From Pseudomonadales bacterium (GTDB lineage: Bacteria; Pseudomonadota; Gammaproteobacteria; Pseudomonadales; Azotimanducaceae): a DNA stretch of 64,000 bases. The stretch's first letter is position 1; every line of letters begins with the position of its first letter. The stretch spans positions 1-64,000 of the forward strand of contig WTGV01000013.1 of NCBI GenBank assembly GCA_011525295.1. Reading direction: 5' to 3'. Both the position numbers and the translations under genes were made by a program. The notes beneath the pieces were generated by a model. The model saw only the letters and a program-made list of their open reading frames with translations, did no database searches and was not told the origin of the DNA. Positions 55,241 through 64,000 of the stretch are shown in pieces.

Positions 55241-56602
55241 ATGAAAAAATATTTGTTTGGCACATTACCACTTTTTGTCCTATGTTTGAGCAGTTGCAGC
55301 CAAGTAGAGACCGCAATAGGTATCGACTTTTTCCACGGTACCTTTGAAGAAGCACTTCAACTAGCTGAGGAAGAGGAAAAGCTTGTTTTTGTTGACGTGT
55401 ACACATCGTGGTGCGGACCTTGTAAAGTGATGTCGCAAACCGTGTTCCCTGATGAAGAGGTAGGTGAATATTTCAACGCTCGGTTCGTGAGTTTTAAGCT
55501 TGACGCCGAAGACATGGCTATTGACGGACCGCGTATTTCTAACACCTATGACGTGGGCGCGTACCCAACACTCTTGTTCCTTAATCCGGATGGTTCGGAA
55601 ATTGGTCGGGGTGTTTCTGGCTATGACATTGAAGGATTACTCGGACTAGCGGAGGACATTCTGAACGAACAATCGGCGAATCCTGAACGTCTCGCCAATT
55701 TGAGTGCCCAATATGACGATGGCGAACGAGCGAAAGAACTTGTTCAGGAATATCTTCACGTAGCGAAATTGGTAACCGCCGCTAACTATGGTTCCCAGAC
55801 CTCTTTTGAATTGTTACAAAACATGCAACCGATTTTCGACGAATACATCGAGACTCACAGCAACGATGTCACGACACTCATAAACGGCAAGGATTTTCAA
55901 CTAATCCGAGGTTACGCCGCGCGTCGTCCAAAATCTCATCCAGCCGTGGCGTTGGTAGCAGAGAATTTTGACGCTTTCGCAGAAGTAGTACCAGAATTTG
56001 CGTTGTGCTACTTCGTGATTGAAACGAATTACAGCACCGTAATGGATCTTGCCCGAGCAGGAGATCCGAACTATGAAGACCACATCGAGCTCCTGGACAC
56101 TGAACTCGCGCACGCACACTCTGTAATTGCGGCGGAAGACCCGAGCAACGCGATCTTGAAAGACCAAATAGCACCACTCGCGAAATCTCAATATCTCATC
56201 GGCACGAATGATTGGACCGGCTACGTAGCAGAAGTCGATGCGAAACTAGAAAACGCGACAGACGAAGCGGAGAAAGCGAGGATTATGGGAAGTGCAGCCA
56301 GTTGGTTAATGAACTCTGGCGATGAAAAGTTCGCAGAAATCGGGGAAAACTACGCCACGACCGCGTACAACGCAGACAAGACTCGACCACGACATGTACT
56401 AAACTACGGTAGCGTACTGATTAAATCCGGACAACTCGAGGCCGCTCTCGACGTTTATGAGGAGATGTTGAGTACCTTAGACCCCAGTCATCCGAACTAT
56501 AACTTCAAAAACGTACTTGAAGCTAGTATCGCAAGTGTAAAAGCTATGATGGACGAAAACTCAGAAACCGAAACGGATTCGGAAAGCAATATAGACACCT
56601 GA
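55241..56602 (+). CDS. Thioredoxin-fold lipoprotein
   Basis: A 453-residue lipoprotein. A signal peptide ends in the lipobox LSSC (Cys19). A thioredoxin-like domain (about 30-145) has the active site WCGPC (Cys58-Cys61) and the cis-Pro in VGAYPTLLFL. The remaining 300 residues are helical, with TPR-like character towards the end (LEAALDVYEEMLSTLDP). It is expected to handle disulfides or act as a reductase in the periplasm. It resembles thioredoxin-family proteins common in Bacteroidota more than classic proteobacterial ones, a possible sign of transfer. The SD AGGAGG is excellent. Confidence 0.85.
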   Translation: MKKYLFGTLPLFVLCLSSCSQVETAIGIDFFHGTFEEALQLAEEEEKLVFVDVYTSWCGPCKVMSQTVFPDEEVGEYFNARFVSFKLDAEDMAIDGPRISNTYDVGAYPTLLFLNPDGSEIGRGVSGYDIEGLLGLAEDILNEQSANPERLANLSAQYDDGERAKELVQEYLHVAKLVTAANYGSQTSFELLQNMQPIFDEYIETHSNDVTTLINGKDFQLIRGYAARRPKSHPAVALVAENFDAFAEVVPEFALCYFVIETNYSTVMDLARAGDPNYEDHIELLDTELAHAHSVIAAEDPSNAILKDQIAPLAKSQYLIGTNDWTGYVAEVDAKLENATDEAEKARIMGSAASWLMNSGDEKFAEIGENYATTAYNADKTRPRHVLNYGSVLIKSGQLEAALDVYEEMLSTLDPSHPNYNFKNVLEASIASVKAMMDENSETETDSESNIDT

Positions 56603-56848
56603 GTTGCGAACCTGTCTAACCCGCCGTCGACAGGGATATTGACAAGTTTGCTAACACTACAAGTACTGCCTGCAGATTTGCAGATACGTTAGACGCTAAA
56701 GCAGTTGGAACTAGGTTACTGGTGATGAGTCTGGTTTAGCTTACGGATGTCTCATGAATGTATCTGTTGGACACCTACACATCAAGGAATAGGTAGCTTG
56801 TGAGACAGTAACGTCTTAGCGGTCGTCTACACTCAGTACCAACAGAAG

Positions 56849-57586
56849 CTATGGATCGGTGGTGTGATCCACTGAGGTCGTTGATTGCGAGGCTTCGTCC
56901 CTTTCGTTCCGAATCTTTTCAACCAAAAATTCTACTATCTCGAACATTCGTTCTAAACCGTCCGAAAGTTCCGTGTCTACGACATATTGATCATTGACGA
57001 CTACGCCCGGTGTGCCCCCTAGTCCAAAAAGACGCATTTGTGAACCAGACTCTCGGATTGCGTCATTCACTTCATCGGAAGTAAACGCTTCGTGGAACTC
57101 TTCTGCGTCCACGCCTCTATCTACAAACAACTTCTCTAACAGATCAGTGCGTTGCATCTGCAAATTGTGCTCAAAGATCGCACTAAACATAACGTCGTGC
57201 ACACGGTCAACAATATCAAATTTTTCGGCGATGTAATATGCTCGTGCTAACGGGATCCAAGCTCGCTGAATTGGAACAGCTACTCGAACAAATTCCACAT
57301 CGTCCTCTTTTTCCTCCAACCACTTCTTGATAAACGGTTCAAGTGAATAGCAATGGCGACATCCGTAGTTGAAAAACTCAACTACTTTTATTGTCGTGTC
57401 GGCTTCGGTCTCAGTATCGTCGTCACTTGCTGCTACCTCTTCCTGAATCTCCGTTTCAACAACGCGGTAATCTTTGCCTTCAACAAACTCTTCAGCACTT
57501 GCTATGAAGGTGCTGAACGTCAGAATACATCCAAAGACTAAAAAAGTTTTCTGCAGTGATCTTAACAGTCGTTTATGTGATTCCAT
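56849..57586 (-). CDS. dsbA: Thiol:disulfide interchange protein DsbA (first paralogue)
   Basis: A 245-residue periplasmic oxidoreductase with a signal peptide (about 1-31), an acidic insertion (about 48-66), the redox motif CRHC (76-79) within FFNYGCRHCYSLE, and the cis-Pro loop GGTPGVVVND. DsbA introduces disulfide bonds into exported proteins. CPHC is the most common motif, and the Arg-His pair here may change the redox potential. It lies immediately downstream (11 bp) of cytochrome c4 on the same strand. A second paralogue is at 59545-60300. Confidence 0.9.
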   Translation of the reverse strand: MESHKRLLRSLQKTFLVFGCILTFSTFIASAEEFVEGKDYRVVETEIQEEVAASDDDTETEADTTIKVVEFFNYGCRHCYSLEPFIKKWLEEKEDDVEFVRVAVPIQRAWIPLARAYYIAEKFDIVDRVHDVMFSAIFEHNLQMQRTDLLEKLFVDRGVDAEEFHEAFTSDEVNDAIRESGSQMRLFGLGGTPGVVVNDQYVVDTELSDGLERMFEIVEFLVEKIRNERDEASQSTTSVDHTTDP

Positions 57587-57597
57587 GTTTGAAACCT

Positions 57598-58350
57598 CTA
57601 AGGTGAGTATAACCCGGTCATGTAATTTGCTACTGCGGATATTTCACCATCCGTGAGTTTCTTTGCAATATCTCGCATCATTCCGCCGTATTCTTCATCA
57701 GTCGTACGTTCTCCTTCTCGATAAGCTCTCAATTGCTCTATGAGGTAGGGCACTGTTTGACCCGATACTCGAGGAAAGCCAGCGAGAAAATTACCATTAC
57801 CGAACGGACCGTGACAAGCCGTACACGCAGCTACTTCTTTATCTAGTATCCCGCCACGATAAATAGCCTCACCCAGCTCTAAGTCGGTTTCGGGATTGGC
57901 TTGTCCTACAAGTCCTGGTAATGAGGAGTAGTACATCGCGAGTGCTTGCAGACCATCGTCATCAACGTCTTCTAATGGTATTACCATCGACTGTACGTGT
58001 CGTTCACCCGACTTCATCAACACTAATTGCTTGTGGAGATAACGCACATTCTGTCCCGCTAAGTTGCCGTTTAAAGGAATTGTGGTGTTCCCTTCGTTTC
58101 CGTGGCAGGCATTACACTTGATAGCAAGCAATGCACCAGCCTCTTTACTGACGGGGTCAATGACTACTTCTTCCGCAGCTGCACCATCTTCAGTTAAAGT
58201 ATCCTCCTCAACTTCACTGGTCCCGTCTTCGGTTGCATCGATTGTATTTTCTTCTTGCTCGTGTGAGTCGGCGATAATCAACGCGGCGATGACAAAGACC
58301 ACGAGTCCGAGGAAAATGCGAGAAATCAAATGTCCTGAGTGCTTGCGCAA
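57598..58350 (-). CDS. Cytochrome c4-like di-haem protein (intact copy)
   Basis: A c-type cytochrome with an N-terminal membrane anchor or uncleaved signal, a Glu/Asp-rich segment, and two CXXCH haem sites (CNACH and CTACH, about residues 79-83 and 176-180 from the chosen start). The distal Met candidates are in HVQSMVIPL and YGGMMRDIA. Cytochrome c4 passes electrons to terminal oxidases. The start is taken as TTG 58350, five bases after the strong SD AAGGAGG; an ATG at 58389 in the same frame has no such site. Most of the gene lies in copy 1 of the tandem duplication, but its C-terminal end (57598-57698) is outside and complete. Confidence 0.9.
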   Translation of the reverse strand: MRKHSGHLISRIFLGLVVFVIAALIIADSHEQEENTIDATEDGTSEVEEDTLTEDGAAAEEVVIDPVSKEAGALLAIKCNACHGNEGNTTIPLNGNLAGQNVRYLHKQLVLMKSGERHVQSMVIPLEDVDDDGLQALAMYYSSLPGLVGQANPETDLELGEAIYRGGILDKEVAACTACHGPFGNGNFLAGFPRVSGQTVPYLIEQLRAYREGERTTDEEYGGMMRDIAKKLTDGEISAVANYMTGLYSP

Positions 58351-58501
58351 CACTTCCTCCTTAGGCGCATACAAAGGGGACACACACATTGATTTGAGTG
58401 TGTATCAATAGTCGAGCGTACGTCATGAACGTAGCACATCAAATTATAGGTATACCCGACTGTGCAGAAGTGCGCGAGACCGGCTTACAAATTCTGAAGC
58501 G

Positions 58502-58742
58502 TTATGGGGAAATTTCGTTCACGGCAGTGGTTTCTTCCATCTCCCGATCCGATTTAATTTTTTCTACCAGAAAGTCGACCACGTCAAACATGAAACCTAA
58601 ATCCCCGGCAGTCTCCGGCGTTATCAAATATTTCTTAGCAACAACAATTGTTGGTGAAGCGTTAACTCCCAAATCTCGCATCTCAATAACTGCGTTTTGA
58701 ACCTTCTTGGGTATCCTGTCTGATGCCCATACTTCTTCAAAC
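58502..58742 (-). pseudogene. Truncated 3' fragment of the second dsbA
   Basis: This segment corresponds to the last 80 codons or so of the dsbA at 59545-60300 but lacks the signal peptide, active site and start. It runs straight into the duplicated cytochrome gene. It was created by the tandem duplication and cannot make a functional DsbA. Confidence 0.88.
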
Positions 58743-59393
58743 AGTCGTACGTTCTCCTTCTCGATAAGCTCTCAATTGCTCTATGAGGTAGGGCACTGTT
58801 TGACCCGATACTCGAGGAAAGCCAGCGAGAAAATTACCATTACCGAACGGACCGTGACAAGCCGTACACGCAGCTACTTCTTTATCTAGTATCCCGCCAC
58901 GATAAATAGCCTCACCCAGCTCTAAGTCGGTTTCGGGATTGGCTTGTCCTACAAGTCCTGGTAATGAGGAGTAGTACATCGCGAGTGCTTGCAGACCATC
59001 GTCATCAACGTCTTCTAATGGTATTACCATCGACTGTACGTGTCGTTCACCCGACTTCATCAACACTAATTGCTTGTGGAGATAACGCACATTCTGTCCC
59101 GCTAAGTTGCCGTTTAAAGGAATTGTGGTGTTCCCTTCGTTTCCGTGGCAGGCATTACACTTGATAGCAAGCAATGCACCAGCCTCTTTACTGACGGGGT
59201 CAATGACTACTTCTTCCGCAGCTGCACCATCTTCAGTTAAAGTATCCTCCTCAACTTCACTGGTCCCGTCTTCGGTTGCATCGATTGTATTTTCTTCTTG
59301 CTCGTGTGAGTCGGCGATAATCAACGCGGCGATGACAAAGACCACGAGTCCGAGGAAAATGCGAGAAATCAAATGTCCTGAGTGCTTGCGCAA
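58737..59393 (-). pseudogene. Truncated second copy of the cytochrome c4 gene
   Basis: This copy is identical to the intact gene up to REGERTT, then ends after one extra residue (Val) at the duplication junction, losing the final 33 residues. Both CXXCH sites remain, but the segment YGGMMRDIA, which holds the likely Met ligand of the second haem, and the last helix are gone. Its upstream SD and TTG start are intact, so it is probably still translated. It is either a decaying copy or a misfolding cytochrome. Confidence 0.85.
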
Positions 59394-59544
59394 CACTTCC
59401 TCCTTAGGCGCATACAAAGGGGACACACACATTGATTTGAGTGTGTATCAATAGTCGAGCGTACGTCATGAACGTAGCACATCAAATTATAGGTATACCC
59501 GACTGTGCAGAAGTGCGCGAGACCGGCTTACAAATTCTGAAGCG

Positions 59545-60300
59545 TTATGGGGAAATTTCGTTCACGGCAGTGGTTTCTTCCATCTCCCGATCCGATTTAA
59601 TTTTTTCTACCAGAAAGTCGACCACGTCAAACATGAAACCTAAATCCCCGGCAGTCTCCGGCGTTATCAAATATTTCTTAGCAACAACAATTGTTGGTGA
59701 AGCGTTAACTCCCAAATCTCGCATCTCAATAACTGCGTTTTGAACCTTCTTGGGTATCCTGTCTGATGCCCATACTTCTTCAAACTTCTCCGGTTCAACC
59801 TCCGCGACCCCGGTAAACATCCGTTTGAGGAGACGTTTCTGACCCATGGGCTGCTTGTTTGCATAAATAGCCCGAAATATGAGCGAATGCACCTTTTCCA
59901 AGATGCCCAAATCTTCTGCAATGTAATATGCGCGGGCGTAGGGGATCCAATCGTCTCGCGTCGGTACTGCGACTCTCGAAAACTTAACATCTTCACTCTT
60001 GGTCTCGAGCCAAGCATCAATGAACTGTTCTAGTCGATAGCAATGAGTGCAGCCATAAGAGAAGTACTCCACGACAGAAATTTCATTGCTTGAAGATTCA
60101 TCATCCGCAGTAATACTTTCTACAGTTTCATCGGTCGAATCTTCAGTGGCGTCAGCTTGCTCATCTACCTGAGACTCGCTCGTGTTCTCGATAAGCTTGT
60201 AGTGTTTACCTTCTTCATACTCTGCGCTCGAAGTAATGCCCGCGTTCAACAGGACTAGTACGCTGAGTATAAAAACCGATTTAATTGAGCTACTTTTCAT
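59545..60300 (-). CDS. dsbA: Thiol:disulfide interchange protein DsbA (second paralogue)
   Basis: A 251-residue periplasmic DsbA with a signal peptide (about 1-26), a long acidic Ser/Glu/Asp insertion (about 42-72), the active site CTHC (84-87) within YFSYGCTHCYRLE, and the cis-Pro loop NASPTIVVAKKY. It differs throughout from the paralogue at 56849-57586 (CRHC), so the two arose by an older duplication. The frame opens at 60342, but the ATG at 60300, with AGGAG upstream, starts the signal peptide. Its 3' end lies inside copy 2 of the tandem repeat, and the gene itself is complete. Confidence 0.9.
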   Translation of the reverse strand: MKSSSIKSVFILSVLVLLNAGITSSAEYEEGKHYKLIENTSESQVDEQADATEDSTDETVESITADDESSSNEISVVEYFSYGCTHCYRLEQFIDAWLETKSEDVKFSRVAVPTRDDWIPYARAYYIAEDLGILEKVHSLIFRAIYANKQPMGQKRLLKRMFTGVAEVEPEKFEEVWASDRIPKKVQNAVIEMRDLGVNASPTIVVAKKYLITPETAGDLGFMFDVVDFLVEKIKSDREMEETTAVNEISP

Positions 60301-60537
60301 TTGTACAACTCCTGAGTGATTCGACGCGTCATGCGAATACACATGTTCTCTATTGACGATAAGTTTATCCCAAAGTTCCCTATACTCTCACGCATCTCAA
60401 TTGCGTTCCATGAGTATCGTAAAGATATTCAAGGTATGTTAGCCTGCATTGCCGATTCACATGTCTGAGTACAAGATCCCGGCACAGAACAGTTAACACA
60501 CTCTCGCAGAAAATTTTATTGGTAGTGCGACAGAAAA

Positions 60538-61143
60538 TTGAACGACACAAACCGAATAACGGCGGAGTTTCTCACTAGTGCCTCAAGTCTGGCAGATTGT
60601 CCGCAGGATTCAGTCCCTGAGATTGCCTTTATCGGGCGTTCAAACTCGGGAAAGTCAAGTTGTCTGAATCGAGTCACGGGTACCAAGTCTCTAGCTCGAG
60701 TGAGTAAGACTCCGGGAAGAACGCAACTAATTAACTTTTTTAGTACCTCGTACCACGGTCGTCTGGTCGACCTCCCTGGTTACGGATATGCAAAGGTCAG
60801 TAAACAAAAACAGGCTGAGTGGGGACACGCAGTAGACCAGTATCTCAAGGATAGATCAAATTTAGTCGGCCTGGTTTTAATCATCGACTCCAGACACCAA
60901 CCACAACCGCTCGATTTAAAGATGCTTGCGTGGTGTCGGGGGCAACAATTACCACTGCTTCTATTGCTGAACAAAGTCGATAAAGCAACACAACGAGAAC
61001 GTACCGCCTGTTTGCGCAAGGTACAAGAAATACTGGGAGACTACGAGTTGGCAGATGTCGTTTTGTTCTCCGCGAAATCAGGTAAGGGTACAGAAGCAGT
61101 CTTACAAAAAATTTATTCTTGGTTTGATTTCGCGGCGACCTAG
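60538..61143 (+). CDS. engB: Ribosome biogenesis GTPase EngB (YihA/YsxC)
   Basis: A 201-residue GTPase with G1 GRSNSGKSS, G2/G3 region TPGRTQLINFF and DLPGYGYAKVS, G4 LLNKVDKA and G5 FSAKSGKG. EngB assists late assembly of the 50S subunit. The frame begins at a TTG (60538) without a strong ribosome site; no ATG fits the usual N-terminus. It is divergent from dsbA and convergent with polA, whose stop overlaps its own by three bases, the standard gammaproteobacterial order. Confidence 0.94.
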   Translation: MNDTNRITAEFLTSASSLADCPQDSVPEIAFIGRSNSGKSSCLNRVTGTKSLARVSKTPGRTQLINFFSTSYHGRLVDLPGYGYAKVSKQKQAEWGHAVDQYLKDRSNLVGLVLIIDSRHQPQPLDLKMLAWCRGQQLPLLLLLNKVDKATQRERTACLRKVQEILGDYELADVVLFSAKSGKGTEAVLQKIYSWFDFAAT

Positions 61144-63833
61144 TGCGCTTCCCGCCAGTTTGCTCCGACTCCCACGTCAACAACAAGTTCGACATCCAAC
61201 TCTACGATCTCTTGCATGACCGGGACAATCGATTGTCTTAGCGCTTCAGTTTGTGCTTGCGAAACTTCAAAGACGATCTCGTCGTGTACGTGCAGCACCA
61301 TCCTAGCGTCGAGGGTCGATTCCGCAAGAGATTCGTCGATCGCCACTGTAGCGAGTTTGATGATGTCTGCCGCGGTACCTTGCATAGGTGCGTTAATCGA
61401 GACGCGTTCTGCGTAAGCACGCCGTGCCGCGGTGCTACTCTGAATGTCATCTAGGTATATTCGACGACCGAACAGCGTCTCCACAAAACCATGCTCCCGC
61501 GCACTCTCTTTAGTCGTGTCCATGTACCGCAGTACACCGGGATAGTGTTCAAAGTAATTCTCGATAAATTTCTTTGCCATACTTCGATCGATTCCAAGAT
61601 GCTGCGCGAGACCGAACACTCCCATTCCGTAGATCAGACCGAAATTGATGCCCTTCGCTTGTCGACGCATTTCGTCCGTAACCGCGTCATAAGAAACACT
61701 AAACATTTCGCTCGCGGTTGCTCGATGAATATCGCGTCCAGATTGGAATGCCTGTTGTAATCCTGAATCTCCCGACAAGTGCGCCATAATCCGCAATTCA
61801 ATCTGTGAATAGTCAGCAGCAAGTAACACTGAGCCTTCTTTCGCAACGAATGCTTCGCGGAGTCGCCTCCCGTCGGCTGTTCGGATAGGAATGTTTTGTA
61901 AGTTGGGTCCCGATGACGCTAATCGACCCGTAATAGCGTTGGTTTGATCGTATGTCGTGTGTACTCGACCTGATGTTTGGTGGATGTAATTCCCTAGTTG
62001 GTCGGTGTAGGTCGATTTCAATTTAGTCGCGGCTCGGTACTCCAACACTACTCCTGGAAGTTCGTGCTCCGATCTTAAGTCGCGAAGGATCTCTTCGGAG
62101 GTAGAACGAGTACCGGTACGAGTCTTTCGTGGGGCTGGTAGCCCCAGCTCGTCATATAACACTTCTTGAAGTTGCTTAGGCGAGTTCAAACCAAATGGTC
62201 GACCTGCAAGTTCGTAAGCTTTAGTGGTGAGTATTTCGGCGCGAGACTTTAATTCTTCACTGAGCTGATCGATTGGCTCGCGGATGAGGCGCACGCCGTT
62301 ATTCTCAATACGCGCTAACGCGGTCAACAACGGGCATTCGATATTCGAATACACGAACGAACACTTCGTCAGAGCTTCTAACTGTTTTTGTAAGATGGGA
62401 AATACGCGCACATTTACCGATACCAGTTCACCTACATACTCCGCAGTTTCCGGTATGGGTGCTTCTACGAGAGGAATTTGATTTACACCACTTCCTACAA
62501 GCGTTTTTGCGTCGATGGTGGTATGTTGTAGATGTCTAGACGAGAGTGCTGAAGAGTAGTGCCCTCCTGGCGCAGAGCTATTCAACACATACGACATGAG
62601 AGCAGTGTCCCACATCTCACCCTTCAATTCGATTCCGGAAGCAAGCAAGCATTTCACAGTCGATTTGAGACCATTACCAATTTTCACGATGCTCGCGTCC
62701 TTAAGAACAGGTTTAAGTGCTGTGAGAACGGTCTCTGTGTTGAGTTGTCGGAACTCAGAATCTTTGTGTGTTAGAGGAATATATGCCGCACGATGCTCGT
62801 CAGTTGCTATGGCAATACCCGTAAAGCCGCCAGCTACGGCAGTTTTACTACGGTGGGTTCGCGTGTCCAGTACGATTTGCCGGTGTTGACGGATTTGGTC
62901 GATCCAAGTATTCAACGTGAACGGGTCAGTAACAATCTCATAGGAAGAACCCAAACCCTTCGAAGTAGCAGTTCCGTCCAATTCCTTCAGCCGACGCACG
63001 AGCGTACGAAATTCCAGTTCTTCAAACATTTCGGTTAGTGCTTCGGCGTCTATGGGTTTGCGGTCGAGGTCGTCGAGTTCTATACCGAGCTCGACATCGC
63101 ACTTTATGGTTACAAGTTCTCTCGATAGATCGAGATGCGCAACCGCAGCGCGCAAATTCTCTCCGATCTTTCCTTTGATTTGATCTTTATTTTCGAGAAT
63201 GTTGTCTAGCGAGCCGTACTCGCCCAACCATTTCGCCGCAGTCTTCGGACCTACCTTATCAACACCTGGGATATTGTCAGATGTGTCCCCGGTAAGGGTT
63301 AAAAAGTCAATAATTTGCTCGGGGTTCACTTCAAACTTTTCGATTACGCCTTTGCGATCGAGAGATCGGTTGAACATGGAGTCCAGCAGTACGACATTGT
63401 CGTTTACGAGTTGTGCTAGATCTTTATCTGAAGAAATAATTAGCACTGTTTGACCACCGTCCTCGGCACGACGAGCTAAGGTCCCGATGATGTCATCAGC
63501 TTCAAATCCATCTCGCATGAGTACCGACAAGCCTAATTTTCGAATTGCTTCGTACGTTAGATCGATTTGTTGTACCATTTCGTCCTGCATCGGTGGTCTC
63601 GTGGCTTTATACTCCTTGAACATGGTGTGCCGGAAGGTAGGTTTTGCTGTATCGAATATCACGGCGATGGGAGCTTGGGTATACTCGTGCATAAGATTTA
63701 GCAACATATTCACCACGCCGCGGATCGCACCGGTCGGTTGACCCGTCGAGGTCTGGAGATTCGGCATGGCGTAGAAGGCTCGATAAAGGTAATGTGAGCC
63801 ATCTACGAGAATTAGTGGCTGGGAACCGGACAT
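61140..63833 (-). CDS. polA: DNA polymerase I (proofreading domain apparently inactive)
   Basis: An 897-residue Pol I. The 5' nuclease domain (1 to about 290; ILVDGSHYLYRAFYAMP, RDGFEADDIIGTLA) and polymerase domain (about 490-897; motif A ADYSQIELRIMAHLS, motif B KGINFGLIYGMG, motif C LHVHDEIVFE) are intact. In the 3'-5' exonuclease domain, the metal-binding residues of E. coli Pol I are mostly lost. Asp355-x-Glu357 reads Asp323-Thr-Arg325. The NLKYD segment reads GLKST. The YAAED segment ending in Asp501 reads YVGEL. Proofreading is therefore probably absent, as in Taq polymerase. It acts in Okazaki processing and repair. Confidence 0.95.
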   Translation of the reverse strand: MSGSQPLILVDGSHYLYRAFYAMPNLQTSTGQPTGAIRGVVNMLLNLMHEYTQAPIAVIFDTAKPTFRHTMFKEYKATRPPMQDEMVQQIDLTYEAIRKLGLSVLMRDGFEADDIIGTLARRAEDGGQTVLIISSDKDLAQLVNDNVVLLDSMFNRSLDRKGVIEKFEVNPEQIIDFLTLTGDTSDNIPGVDKVGPKTAAKWLGEYGSLDNILENKDQIKGKIGENLRAAVAHLDLSRELVTIKCDVELGIELDDLDRKPIDAEALTEMFEELEFRTLVRRLKELDGTATSKGLGSSYEIVTDPFTLNTWIDQIRQHRQIVLDTRTHRSKTAVAGGFTGIAIATDEHRAAYIPLTHKDSEFRQLNTETVLTALKPVLKDASIVKIGNGLKSTVKCLLASGIELKGEMWDTALMSYVLNSSAPGGHYSSALSSRHLQHTTIDAKTLVGSGVNQIPLVEAPIPETAEYVGELVSVNVRVFPILQKQLEALTKCSFVYSNIECPLLTALARIENNGVRLIREPIDQLSEELKSRAEILTTKAYELAGRPFGLNSPKQLQEVLYDELGLPAPRKTRTGTRSTSEEILRDLRSEHELPGVVLEYRAATKLKSTYTDQLGNYIHQTSGRVHTTYDQTNAITGRLASSGPNLQNIPIRTADGRRLREAFVAKEGSVLLAADYSQIELRIMAHLSGDSGLQQAFQSGRDIHRATASEMFSVSYDAVTDEMRRQAKGINFGLIYGMGVFGLAQHLGIDRSMAKKFIENYFEHYPGVLRYMDTTKESAREHGFVETLFGRRIYLDDIQSSTAARRAYAERVSINAPMQGTAADIIKLATVAIDESLAESTLDARMVLHVHDEIVFEVSQAQTEALRQSIVPVMQEIVELDVELVVDVGVGANWREAH

Positions 63834-63872
63834 GTCTCGTTTTCCTTGGTCTATATAGAGTAGAGGTAATAC

Positions 63873-64000
63873 ATGAAAGCAAGGATAAGTTTACTAGGTA
63901 TTGGCGTTATGTTACTGTTCTGTATTGGAACTCTCGTAGCTGACGACGAGAGAATACCGGAGGAGAAAAAAGTTAAGGGACCGGATGTGGTTTTAGTCGA
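63873..64000 (+). CDS. Start of a small exported protein, possibly DUF2782 (partial)
   Basis: An ATG at 63873 opens a signal peptide (MKARISLLGIGVMLLFCIGT) and continues with an acidic mature part, DDERIPEEKKVKGPDVVLV, to the edge of the window. In pseudomonads and relatives, the gene divergent from polA encodes a small secreted DUF2782 protein of this size and character, so that is the likely identity. This is inferred from position only, since the diagnostic part is cut off. Confidence 0.55.
   Translation, partial: MKARISLLGIGVMLLFCIGTLVADDERIPEEKKVKGPDVVLV

Larger units (their letters stand above)
57699..59785. repeat. 1043-bp tandem duplication (two apparently identical copies)
   Basis: Bases 57699-58742 are repeated at 58742-59785 with a constant offset of 1043 and no difference found in the parts I compared. 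Each unit holds most of the cytochrome c4 gene, the intergenic spacer and the 3' end of dsbA. At the outer edges, TTCTTCA occurs next to both end points (57691-57697 and 58733-58739), a possible microhomology. Identity in the non-coding spacer as well as the genes implies a very recent event, or an assembly artefact. Confidence 0.95.

Noticed and set aside
58398..59743. Two identical plus-strand frames of 100 codons (58398-58700 and 59441-59743)
   Set aside because: They are antisense to the dsbA 3' end and appear twice only because of the tandem duplication.
1..64000. CRISPR array or insertion sequence
   Set aside because: No regularly spaced repeats and no transposase-like frame were found on either strand.

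Overview
The window is a stretch of chromosome from a gammaproteobacterium of roughly balanced base composition. Two conserved gene orders support this. One is the macromolecular-synthesis operon rpsU-yqeY-dnaG-rpoD (4253-8558). The other is dsbA-cytochrome c4-engB followed by a convergent polA (56849-63833), familiar from pseudomonads and relatives. Several traits are unusual for the class: a mevalonate pathway cluster, an alpha2 (eukaryote/archaea-like) glycyl-tRNA synthetase, a tRNA gene split by a group I intron, and frequent GTG/TTG starts in overlapping genes. I cannot place it in an order or family.

Layout. 1-3934: housekeeping genes on the minus strand (rhomboid protease, AI-2E/PerM-type membrane protein, NIT1-type amidase, aspartate aminotransferase). 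4253-8558: the rpsU-yqeY-dnaG-rpoD operon. 8691-18825: an accessory block holding an Hsp70-TPR/SF1-helicase gene pair, an AlbA_2/HATPase protein, a tRNA-Ile(CAU) with a 274-nt group I intron, a HEPN/MNT toxin-antitoxin pair, a second complete sigma-70 of the RpoD type, and a DUF4143 AAA ATPase preceded by a 31-bp perfect palindrome. 18898-26856: GlyRS, RmuC, an ankyrin lipoprotein, a SWIM-SNF2 helicase and exonuclease III. 26878-38106: a long minus-strand run with an HMG-CoA reductase/mevalonate kinase fusion, phosphomevalonate kinase, mevalonate diphosphate decarboxylase, an amidase, an outer-membrane barrel, a LolA-like protein, an RND permease and an MpaB/Lcp-like oxygenase. A squalene/phytoene-type synthase diverges from this run at 38491.

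40450-54850 is a metal-homeostasis locus. It contains a TonB receptor with His/acid-rich insertions, then a five-gene, stop/start-overlapping operon, then a CzcA/CusA-type efflux RND system with its adaptor and outer-membrane channel. The operon encodes a Cu/Zn-type permease fused to an SPFH domain, an HflC-like and an HflK-like protein, an orphan ABC-type binding protein and a small membrane protein. The permease-SPFH fusion with two further SPFH partners is the best candidate for an undescribed system: a metal exporter apparently built into its own HflKC-like membrane assembly.

55241-64000: a thioredoxin lipoprotein, two DsbA paralogues, cytochrome c4, engB, polA and the start of a small secreted protein. 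Here an apparently perfect 1043-bp tandem duplication has produced a truncated second cytochrome c4 and a headless dsbA fragment while leaving one intact copy of each. The polA product appears to have lost its proofreading exonuclease residues.
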